Shown here: in pieces, positions 32,401-44,400 of the stretch
Position numbering within the stretch: position 1 is the first letter of the stretch
Layout of the letters: each line of letters begins with the position of its first letter
Assembly (NCBI RefSeq): GCF_963675165.1
Contig: NC_087378.1
Location: 6,257,205 to 6,321,204, forward strand
DNA: 64,000 bases
Direction: 5' to 3'
Source of the DNA: Halichondria panicea
Taxonomy: Eukaryota > Porifera > Demospongiae > Suberitida > Halichondriidae
Position numbers and translations under genes: made by a program
The notes under the pieces: model-generated
What the model saw: only the letters and a program-made list of their open reading frames with translations
What the model was told of the DNA's origin: nothing
Databases searched by the model: none

Positions 32401-35400
32401 TCTTAAAGTTTTTGATAAAGCCGTCTGAGAGGTGAGTGATCTTTACCCGACCATCCACACTGCGACCAAGTCTGGGGAGAAACGAGTCATGCATGATCAT
32501 GCAAGCAGGAGCACATACATTTCTATACTCCTGGATCAAGCGATCTCCATAGCTACAAGTATAATCGTCATTGTATCCTATGTGCATTCTATCATAACGT
32601 ATCTATCAAGATCCCTCTTCCCTTAAACATACACACACAGCTGCATACATGCACAGTGTATATCAGAGGTTGGTTAAGACCAAAGAATAGGCACCACATA
32701 ACTACAGATAATCGGTATGTATGTTGAGCACAGCGAGTACGAGTTACATAATTAACTCACCTGACAAAGATACCCACGTCGGTAACGGCTTTAATGTATC
32801 CACGGAGCAACTGGTTTTTGCTTAAGTCTGATATCGACTCAATTTCTGGGTCAACTTCACACTCTTTACTGCCTCCATCAGACTCCACCTCCTCCGCCCC
32901 CGTCCTTGAGGCTCTCATTGAGAAGTCCAGTTTGTTTTCTGCTCTGCCCACCAAACAGCACCTGCAAAAAAAGGTGTTGTAGCATACTTTGATGCGCCCA
33001 TTTAATACTTCATTCCTCTCCACTAATATGGCAAGTACGTAGATGGTATCTACCTACGCTGGGGGTAGGGATAGGACAGTTTTCCTCAGTTATACCCAAA
33101 ACACATAATTATTACACCCCCCCTAAATTCTCCAAGTTGTAGGAATTAATGGAATTGGTAGATAGTGAACCAAAAGGGCAAATCATTCAAAATTTGAGCA
33201 AAATAAATTCCTTCAAACAGCCGACGCTCTCACCTAACAAATTCTCCCTTGCCTGCTACTGCATTAAGAGGGTCGTTTACGTAACTGTCAGAGAGGTCCG
33301 TGATGTCCACTCTACCGTTACCAACAGGTGTAGAGACCAGCAGAGCCTGTCCGGGGATCACCTGATTCACCCGACCCAATACCACGCACTTATCGCTCGG
33401 TTCAACACTTGGATCAATAACACCTGAGCGAAGAAACACCACGCATGATTAGACAGCTCTAAACCTTAAGTACTGCTCCTAACAGTATGTTTTGTTCCAG
33501 CTAGCATGTATGCTATAATTATAGAAGTGGCCTATACTATAGCTTTTTTGCTTGTTGGGCTTTAGCTACATGTATAGGCATCAATTTTTACAAAGATATA
33601 ATGTAGCAGTGGTAATTGCATTGAGTTTCACCAGGCATTTATAGGAAAGAGGCCCTCCAACAATGCACCCACCACTGCTGGCCACATATATGGCCACTCT
33701 CTCCTTCACATCGACAACCTCTGGTATCATACATTTCACACTGACATTCAGTGAAAACTTAACAAGAGGTGCTTTTAGAGTGAAGATTTGCAACTAGGTT
33801 TAGTTACAACATTATACTGTGTGAAAATATGCAGCCTAATCAGGGTTCTCTATTTAAAGTTACAACAGAATCTAAAATGATTAATTTGTCTCATTACTAA
33901 CTTTGACAAAAGTACATACTTTTAGGGATTATACACACAGAAAATAGTATCACATAATATACTGTACATGTAGGGTGTGGCCCACCTATCATGGAGAGAT
34001 TGTGCAGGTGGCCCTTGCCCGACTCACAGCCCAACACAGTGCACCTGACAGCCTGGCCTCGACTGAAGTGACTCTTGAGAGCCATCACTTCATCGGGACA
34101 CTTGGAGGTGAGTAACACAGGGACAAAGCCCTCTGTCCTCGGATTGAGAGCCACCTGGAGGCCACTGTCTTTCACCTGCACAGGGGTGCCGTGGCCATGC
34201 ATGGATAACCTCGTGCACCATTGCCCACCCCTCACTCCCATACAGCGGAGTGAATGAAGGATAATGTATCAATTACAAAGGACATTACTTCTACCCCAAA
34301 ATGTTGTTTCTCAAATGCAAAATAAAATATGTAATAGTTATAACATGTGCACGAGGGATTCCATGGTGTATATTGTCGAGCATTTACAGCTATAATTACA
34401 TAACCATTCATTGGGGTCTATATCACAGCTAGGTTACAGAAATGATAAGAGAACAATAATTATTATGTGCATGGCTAAAAGTGGACTCACTAGCTCCGAA
34501 AATTAAATACTCCATAAACAAAATATTTGTCCTTAGGTAACAAGTTCCCATACCGTACGTAAACTTCATACAAAATATAATAGCCATGATTGATCGATTT
34601 GATTAATTCCTCGAGTATTATATACAAGTCCCTGACCATATCCACAAGGTCCGACAAAAAATCGCACAAAGTACTCCACAAAGCCCGACAACAAATTGCA
34701 TTTAAAGTGTTCACTCCTTCTTGGATAGCACCAACCAAAATAGCTGCTGCATCGACCATCGCAACCATACTCAGGTCTGTCCACTGTTGGTTGATTCCTA
34801 GTTTGTCTGACAACAAATTGGTGTAGTTCTGACAGTTGTGTTGAATGCACCAAGATCAATGATACCTGTCATCGATTTGACAATAGAGCCAACATGTGTA
34901 TGCTTGGATAACGAAGCCTTTTCGAAAGTATTAGTACAAACACGAACTTGATCACCATAAACTCGGATCTCAGCTGTGAACCCATCACCAGGGGATGAAC
35001 GTGGAGTAAAGAATGGCGAGTAAACCCATAGATTGAAAAGGAAGGGGATTGGAAACGACCAGGCCTCCCTGTGTAAATGGTTGAAACACTCCGCGTTATG
35101 ATTTCGCGCTCGCGATTATTTTTGTTTTGACCGTATTCTGGTTGTATTTCAACTGTTTCTAGCTCTCCTATCCACTAGCGATCACTCAGAGGCTGGGAGG
35201 TTACTCTAGAGAAGTAAGTTTACACCACTGACAAGCTCTAACTTGTCTAAGTCCGCTGTCTTTACTCTGTTTTTAGTTTTTGTTGAGTATAGCTTGAATT
35301 ACTCCATGTCAACTTTTCTCTTTCCCTGCTGCGAAGCCTAAACAGCAAAAGTAACATTGCTTGACTTGGTTATTATGTATTTAAGTGCTACATAGAATGG

Positions 35401-38400
35401 TTTCATGCCATGGATACGCTTTACTGTTCATAAACGTTTGCAGTATAGTCCTTCAAACTGCTTTAGTATACTTTTAGACACACCACGGGCCTTGACCTCT
35501 CACGACTTCATTGTAAGGGCTATTCCTTCTTTTATAGCATTTATTTGTTTAGTGATAGTGGTTGCGTTGCTTAGTCGACCTTTTAGAGCTATATTCTCTT
35601 TACTTTTTAGAATATTCAACATTAAAAGTGATCAATTTCACCATTTCTATGTACAGCACATTGTATGGCAGCCAAGACAGGTAATGAGCATGCTGACTAT
35701 AAAATAATCCCTTTGTAGTATTAGCCACACCCTATAACGCGAAGTGTTTCACGCAAAAATTTTTGTTTCCAATCCCCTTCCTTTTCAATCTATGGTAAAC
35801 CACTCCGATGGCTTCATTTTGTAGACATCCCAGAAGGTGGTCTGTGAGTAATGCTTGTCTTGGTAACTGTCCGAAAATCGAGTCTTTCATTTCTTTACTG
35901 AACTTCACAGGAAATGCTGTGGTACAGAGCTGATGGAAGCTACCAGACATCACTGCTACTCAAGTCTAAAGTTAGTTTCACAAGTTCTCAACACGTATAT
36001 ACTACTACTCACAGCAAATATTTCCAACCCTTCTAGTATAATAACACACACGGAAGGTACAGTTTGACAATATACAGCAGGTATAATTATAGTATTGACA
36101 ATATCAAATTGCACCAATTAGGAAATGATTAACACTCCCTCCGAAGCATAATAATACAAACTGTACATGTACTTTGACAATTTTGATAAACATAAATGCT
36201 TCATTTCTTCTTGTTTCTTGAATACACCACTGCTGCTACGCCTGCTCCAACAACAGCTGCACCGGCTGCACCCAAAACACCTACTATACCGACATCCGTC
36301 CACTCTGTACTGATCCCCAGCCTGTCAGACAACAAGTTGGTATAGTTCTGACAGTTGTTGAGCGTACCATTAAACTTTCCAAACGATTCAGCACAGTTCA
36401 CAGCTAAATCTGCGATGTCCTCTATTGATCGGTCAACGGAGCCAAGATAAGCAAATTGAGATAATTGAACGCTTTTGTAAGTATAGCTACAGACAATAAC
36501 TTGACCATTAACAACTCGAATCTCAGCAGTAAATCCATCACCAGGGGAAGAACGTGGAGTAAAGAATAAAGAATGGTGCTTGAACATTCCACTCGGTTTT
36601 AGTTTGTAGACATCCCACGAGGTGTTTTGAGAGTAAGGCTTGGCTCTCAAGTGTTCGATAAACTTGTCTTTCAATTCTTTACTGGCCTCCATAGCCTCTC
36701 CTTTGGCACAACACTGGCAGTTACTACAAGACATCACTGCTACTTCAGTTTGCTCAATACAATACTATGTGTTTAGTGTTATTTTCTAGAACATCACAGA
36801 ATCACAAAACAGAGTAAAGGTCACACATGTGGCTTAAAATACAAAAACACAAGAATGTTCTAGAAGACCAAAGGTCACTAATAATTCATTACGTAATGGC
36901 TAAATATACTAATTACAACAAGCCAGAGTTCAGTTTCCAACACTCCCACTTAATTAGTAGGATTTGTCACAAGTTCTTCTATTCCCATTAGGGTACGCAA
37001 TTTCTCGAACTGACCACGAGGAATGGGCTTGGTAAATATATCCGCAACCATCTCAGAGGTAGGGCAATAAGCGACATCGACAATGCCATCTTCCAGTGCT
37101 TTCCGTATGAAGTGAAATCGAATATCGATATGCTTTGTTCTGGAGTGCGCAATTGGATTTCGAGACAGTGCTAAGGCTCCTTGGTTATCTTCCTTGATAA
37201 CAATCGGTTCTGTTGGTATCTGTAGATCTGTAAGCAACTTCTGGAGCCATGTTGCTTCTTGTGCAGCCAGACTTAGTGCCACATACTCGGCTTCTGTTGT
37301 GGACAGAGCAACCACTGCTTGCTTCTTGCTTAACCAGCTTACTGCTCCACCAGCGAGTAAAAACAGATTTCCTGTAGTTGAACGTCTGTCATCCAGATCC
37401 CCTCCCCAGTCAGCATCTGAAAATCCAGTGACTGGTTTTCCATCCTTACAGTACTTCAATGCCAGATTCATCGTTTTCTTCAGATAACGGAATATTCTCT
37501 TTACTGCAGTTTTGTGAGCTTCTGTTGGGTTAGAGTAAAATTTAGAAACTGCTCCCACTGCCTGGGCAATGTCCGGGCGAGTACGCAAACCTGCATAGAG
37601 TAGACTACCTACCATTGACTGATATTCAACATGGTCAGTAGATCCACTCACTTGATCATCTTTGACTAGCTTCACATTACAATCGGCTGGGGTAGAAACA
37701 TTGTTTGCATCTGCAAGGCCAAACTTCTTGAGCATCAACTTTATGTACTGCTTCTGGTGTAGCCAAACACAGTTCGGACCAAATACAACACTCACACCTA
37801 AACAGTAATGAAGTGGACCCATGTCCTTCATTCTGAACTGCTCGGACAGGAGCCCTTTCGTTTCCAACAGGAAATCAATGACATCTGAAAAGAGAATCAG
37901 GTCATCAACGTAGACAGCTACGATTGTTGTGTGCCCATTGATTCGGGTAAACACGCATGAATCAGCGTCGCTTTGTACAAATCCAATTTGTATCATAAAC
38001 TCTCTCAAAGCTCGGTTCCAACACCTAGGTGCTTGTTTTAATCCATAAAGAGACAAGATCTTCTTTCCCCGAAACTTGGTATCCATCAGGTTGTTGCATG
38101 TAAATTTCCTCATCGAGCTCGCCATTGAGGAATGCAGTAACTACATCCATTTGATGGACGATCATATCCTTTTGTACAGCAAGGGCCAAAAGTGTTCGAA
38201 CTGACGAAAAATGCACAACTGGTGAGAACGTCTCTTCAAAATCGATTCCGTATCTCTGAGAATACCCTTTTGCAACCAGCCTGCTCTTAAATCGTTCAAC
38301 TTTGCCTTCTCCGTCATACTTGACTTTAAATACCCATTTGCAGCCTACCACTGCTCTTCCTTCGGGGGGTTCTACCAAATCCCAAGTATCGTTGTCGACC

Positions 38401-41400
38401 AGAGACTGATACTCAGCGTCAGTTGCAAGTTTCCAATCTTTTGCATGAGGACTTTTGAGTGCTTCATCAAATGATACTGGCTCGGGTATTTCTTGCATAA
38501 TGCAGGCACGGTGCTCAGGTACGATTGCTGTATCAGCAAATTCTGTAGTGGTCGTGTCAGCAGATTCGGAATGTCCATAGTAGTCTGGACGTTGCACAGT
38601 TCGTTCCGATCTTCGTAGTGGTTCTTCCGGGTTTCGTTCCGATCTACGTGGTAGTTCTTCCGACCGAGTTTCTTCAGGCTCATCGAACATTACGCCTTCA
38701 TCTTCAGGCTCATCGAACAAGTCAGGTAGGATCATCTTTTCGGTTGAGAAATCGAAAGTCAGATTCATTAAACACAACATCTCTTCGGATGATGACCTTA
38801 TCAGTGTTAATATCGATCAATCTGTATCCTTTAGGATTTTTACTATAACCAACAAAACACATTCTTCGTGCCTTCTTGTCAAGTTTTCTTCTTTGTGCAT
38901 TTGACACATGACTATAGGCAGCACACCCAAACACCTTGAGATTACTGATGTCCGGCTTGTGACCATGCCACTTCTCATAAGGTGTGAGTTGCTCTTCGTT
39001 GGCAGATGTGGTAGTACGATTCCTGAGATAGGCAGCAGTTGATACTGCCTCAGCCCAAAATCTATTGGGTAGATTAGAATGAGATAGCATAGCTCTCGCT
39101 GATTCCACAAGCGTACGGTTTAGCCGTTCGGCCACACCATTCTGTTGGGGAGAATGAGGTACAGTGAGTTGGTGTTCCATTCCGTTTGATGCGAGATATG
39201 CCTTTGACAAGTACTCGCCCCCATTATCTGTTCTCAGTTTCATTATCGGCTCATCGCACTCCTTCGTCATCATTGCCTCAAATAGTTTGAACTTCTCAAA
39301 CACTTCTGATTTGTACTCGATAAAATGGACAGAGACACATCTTGTATAGTTGTCAATAAATGTGAGAAAGTAGCGACTTCCACCAATCGACTCTGCCTGA
39401 AATGGTCCACACACATCACTATGAATGAGTTCTAGTTTTCTTTTCGACTGTTTATGTTTCAGAGACTTGAAGGGTTTGCGCTGCATCTTTCCCTCCACAC
39501 ATCCTTCGCAAAACGATAACTCGGAGGTTGTTGACAGTTTAATGCCAGATGCTAAATTTCGATCCACAAGAGTGTTGAGTTGTTGCTTGTTCAGGTGACC
39601 TAACCGTTGATGCCACAAGTCAACTTCTGGTAAGTTTTCTGTTACCACTGAAACATTTTCTTTGTCAGTTAGGACTTCGACTTCACACTTCAGTTGATAC
39701 AGCTAGTGACCCCATTCCTTGAAGACTTCCTTTGGGACCTTTGATCCAACATCGTACTTGATTGAATTTCACTGTGTTCCCCGCTGCTCTTACAGAGAAC
39801 AAATTGCAAGCCAGCTTCGGAACGTGTAATACATCATACATTACAGCTTTCTTACTATTGCTGACCTTAAACAACATGTTTACTCAGACGGTTCCAACTC
39901 CCACTGCTTCAACATTTCTGCCGTCACCAAGGCCAACTTTCTCGGGAGTAGAGAATGCTCGATACGTTGAAAAATACTCTCTCTTGGGAGTCATATGACT
40001 GGACGCACCGGAGTCTATCAACCACTTGTTTTCAGGTACTTCATCAGATACTGGGAATGCTCCTTCATCTTCATTGCTTGATTCAACTTCATCTTCAGTG
40101 ATCTTTGCTCGGTGCTGTGACGTCCCTCTTCGTTTTGGACAGAACCGTTGAACGTGTCCAGGTTCGTCACAAGTCCAGCACCTTGGGGTCTTCCGCCTTT
40201 GATTTCCCAATAACACTGAATCGTGTGGTGCCTCAGACTTCAGTTCTTGGGCTTTGAGTTTGCGTTCGTGATGTATTAGCTACTGCTGGACAAAGTCTAG
40301 TGTCAGATCATCTACGCGTGCCTCAAGTGCAGTAACTACAATAGAGAATGATGAAGGCAGACTTCCTAGGAGGGTGACAACTTGATCTTCCTCGGAGATT
40401 GGTGCTCCAATTGAGCTGAGTTTGTCAGTCAGTTCTTTCATTTCCTTTAGGTGCATGTTGATACAGTTTCCCTCACTCATTTCCTTCCTAAAGTACTGCT
40501 TTTTAAGGAAAAGTTTGTTGGCTAACGTTTCCCTCTCGAAATGTTTTTTGAGGGAATTCCAGGCTTCCTCTGGTCTTTCACAGGAGGTTATATCAGGTAC
40601 AATTGTGATGTACTAACTGACATAGCAATGACAGAGAATGCCTTCTGTGATTCACTTTGATGCTTCGTTTGTTGTTCGACTGTTGCATCTTCCGCAAGTA
40701 CAGCTGATCCATCTGCATACTTCCATAGGCCTTTGGCCAGTAACAGATGTTTCACTTGAAATTTCCACGTGATCCAATTGGACCCGTCTAGTTTATCCAC
40801 AGTCCACTTGTCTTCCATGACTGGACAAATCCGTTGATCCTTGATCCGACAAATCCGTTGATCTTGATCCGAGTTCTGTTTACTGTTATCTAGATCTACT
40901 GCTCAGCTTAGGCGTTGCCTGGGCCCATAACCTGTTATTTTCTAGAACATCACAGAATCACAAAACAGAACTAAGAGTAAAGGTCACACACGTGGCTTAA
41001 AATACAAAAACACAAGAATATTCTAGAAGACCAAAGGTCACTAATAATTCATTACGTAATGGCTAAATATACTAATTACAACAAGTCAGAGTTCAGTTTC
41101 CAACATTTAGAGTACTAAATCTACTATGAACACTACCGCACAGAAGTAGACAACACCAGCAAGTCAGGGTTTGTATGTGTTTCTATATATAATAATGCAT
41201 GTGTTGGATGTTCACTTTGTATCCCAGTCAGGTGACTTTTGATTTTTGCTGACAGGACATTATTTTGCTGGTGTTGTCTACTTCTGTGCTGTCAGTCTGC
41301 CCTAAGACCCCCAACATTCCAGTATTTCTAAGACAAGACAGGAAGCATTACGTAATGTAAACCTCAAATATTTTAATGATATTCATAATGATGATGTAAT

Positions 41401-44400
41401 AAATTGTCATAAAACTACAACAAGACTCAGTCATGTGTAGCCAACTGCAGCATGAATGAAAACAACAACAACACAAGGTATGTATGAGAATAATGATGTA
41501 CTGTATAAGCTAGATCAGAGGAGGTTGGACGCGCGTCATACTTTGTAATAATAAATCATGTGATAAATGATGAATATAATTATAAAGGGATCCTAGCAGA
41601 TCCTTTTTTAGTCATGTCAGCACTTTCTTTCTGCCAAGTCAGCAGTAATTTTGTTTGCGTGTAGAATATAGATTGCGGGCGTGTGGGAAGATGGAGGGCA
41701 ATGGAAAAAGACCAAGGCATGTTTCCAGTCCTACTTTGCTAACACCTACAAGGCCTCAAAAATTCCTCTTCAAACATTAGCCTCTCAGGCTCAGCAGTGT
41801 TCAGACAGAGCAAAAGCTTGCTATTGACCAAGGTGCAAATCAACCAGCAGCTGTGGCCACAAGTGTTGACAGGGGAATCCAGATAGCTACAGCCAAAATA
41901 AAATTATTATGAAGAAGAATTGCCGAGCTTCAACCACACTGAAAACCTGTGGAAAACTCTCAATGCACCCATTGTAAAAGCTAAGGAACCCCTCCGAGCT
42001 CCAAGACGGGAACAACTCGCACTAAGCAATGGTTGTCGAATAGCAACTCTTCCTGTTAGAAATATATAGTCTAAGTGTTAGAGCCACCTTTCACAATATC
42101 GCCATCAACCTACCACCCTTACCTAATCAATGTACACGTCTCAAATATCAAATGAACATTCATATGGACAGCAACAATAATAAAACACAATACTACATAC
42201 AATTAATATATATAGTGATTAATGTCTTTTACATCTTTTTGCCTTGAAATGTGTGTACAATGTCACCCCATCTTCCTCTTTTTATAATCTTTATTCCACA
42301 ATACCAACCAGGAGATCGCCAGTGCAATAAAAATGTTGTCCAATCTAGTTTATGTCTTCGTGCATCGCTCAGTGGACACTCTCCAACACTTCTCTAACGA
42401 CGTATCCTATATGATTCCATTTTGAGTCAAGAAAAACTTGAACTGCTATGGCACGTAAGTCGTACCGATTCGATGCCTCGTGTGGCACTCTTACTTCAAT
42501 GGGTATGCCTTTGCTGTGTAATCTATTCACTTCAGCCAGATGCGTTGGTACTGCTCCTCTTTTGCAGATCCAATACTGTCCTAAACACAACGCCTTCTTG
42601 GTCATTGACATCATCAATACCTTGGTGATCGACATCATCAGCAGCAGCTGTACTATTTGTTGTAGACATTGATGGTGGTATATCTGGTGGTAGAAGATTC
42701 CAATTCCAAACAACAAACACTTTGTTGTCGAAAGTGTTGAAATTATCCAGCTCTAGTTCTACATTTGACCTCATAAATTCATCCATAGGAATATTCTTAC
42801 AGCCAGTTCACACTGATATCATAGTGTTCACCTTCACTAGCTCAGAAGTTTCTCGAATAAATCCCATAGCTAGTCATGCTGTCGTCCTTTGCGTACTTAA
42901 CGTGTACATACGCAAGCAATCAGCAATTAAAGTTGTGTCACATGATATTATGACTCTGAATGACGCGCGTCCAACCTCCTCTGAAGCTAGATCAAGCTGT
43001 CCAGATCTGTGTAATCTATGTTTGCCAGGCTGATAATAACATTTTTGTGGTCATGTACCTCAATTAACACTGTAGTGAAGCACAGTTCACGGTGATTTTT
43101 TCTGGATTTCCAAAGCTCATAACACAGACCATTTACTGAGCTAGAACTTGTTACTTGGATATGTATCAGTTCAATATGGAATGTGTTGACTCTGCAAGTT
43201 TGGAATAGATTGAGATAGTGTAAACAGCTTGCGCAAACTGTCGAAGTTGGCCCATTCTGAATAGTCTCTGTGGTTGGTGGTACTCATGGCTCCATATCTC
43301 CAGATGTGAAAGGAATCAGTGATTGCTCAAAGTATCAAATAGTACATCTGATTAATGTGCATGCTTTGGCAGCAAACTAGAAGGCTTAAAGTCATTCATG
43401 ATGTGTTCTATGCTCTTGTCAAGTTGTGTATTAATGTCGAACTTTGTGTAGCTGGTCTGCCAACACCGTTCATTTGTATGGCAATTACCTTGAATATGTT
43501 GTTATTTAGATCCTTGTTAATCGTTCAACCAATTTTTAGCTTGCTACGTTGATGGTGAACAGCTTGCTCAAACTCTCGAACTTCCCGTAATCATTTTACA
43601 CAACTTTATGCTATTTGGACCCATTTTCTCAATTCAAAGTGTTATCCATATGTTAAACTGTATTCTTGTTACATATTTCAACTTAGCTAGCTCTAAAAAC
43701 CTTTATTTATAACAAAAATAAAGAAAAACTGTTCTCATTAATATATTCATGAGGCAACTTGTAGCACTTCCTGTCTTACAACATTTGGGGTCTTAGGGCA
43801 GACTGTGTAGTGTTCATAGTAGATTTAGTACTCTAAACACATAGTATTGTATTGAGAACTCACAAGCAAACTGAAGTAGCAGTGATGTCCTCATAGGCCA
43901 CAAACTCCCATGCATATTTAAACTTCAGGCTGTAATTTGAGCATTGCAAACACCAAGTGTTCTTGTTACTTCCTGCTCGAACACAGCAACCATCCTACAT
44001 GTATACATGTAGTGGCTCCACGACCCACTGCACCGGTCACTACTGCAACCTTGCTATAGCCACATCCGTCCACTCTTGTTGATCCCTAGCTCTTTCAACA
44101 ACACATTGGGTTGAAGTGCTGGCAGTTGTTTAGCATACAGTTACTGAGTATGATAGTTGCCAAACGATTCAGTACTGTCCACTGCTACGTACTCTATGAT
44201 TTTCGCTATGGTTCTGCTAACGGGCTTATAATTAATTATTTCACAAGGATCGCTGTATCCAAAAATAGCTTTGTCACCATCAACTCGTATCTCATCATCA
44301 TCATCATCATCATCATCAAGAGAGTAGTGGTTCCTATATATAGACATTCTACGAGGTAGTCTGGAAGTAAGGCACACCAGGAACCGGAGATTCGAGAAAA

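Larger units (their letters stand above)
36777..41105 (-). mobile_element. Ty1/copia LTR retrotransposon, 4.3 kb, coding strand minus
   Basis: Flanked by the target-site duplication TTTAG (36772-36776, 41106-41110). Both LTRs begin TGTT and end AACA. Domains read from right to left: gag, zinc knuckle, protease, integrase, reverse transcriptase, RNase H; integrase before reverse transcriptase is the copia order. Several frameshifts and stops break the coding region, so it is not autonomous as assembled. LTR divergence counted by eye is three substitutions and one 7-bp indel, so insertion was fairly recent. Confidence 0.95.
41106..43884. mobile_element. Nested palindromic element in the RRP5 intron
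   Basis: Outer arms: 36731-36776 continued at 41106-41136 is the reverse complement of about 43807-43884, once the copia insertion is removed. Inner arms: 41293-41311 (cagtctgccctaagacccc) pairs with 43787-43805, and agacaggaag near 41334 pairs with cttcctgtct near 43767. A further inner pair is gaggaggttggacgcgcgtca near 41517 against its complement near 42960-42985. The outer arms include the start region of the LRAT/PLAAT-like gene on both sides. The interior carries a decayed HIRAN-like frame. This may be a composite foldback transposon or an inverted duplication. Confidence 0.6.

Noticed and set aside
33581..33793. 70-codon frame on - between two RRP5 exons
   Set aside because: The flanking RRP5 exons join in phase without it, and it shows no S1-repeat pattern.
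37194..37487. 97-codon frame on + within the copia element
   Set aside because: Complementary shadow of the RNase H coding region.
41680..42070. Possible transposase remnant ([14 protein letters not shown] translation) on +
   Set aside because: Frame stops repeatedly and no transposase motif could be identified.
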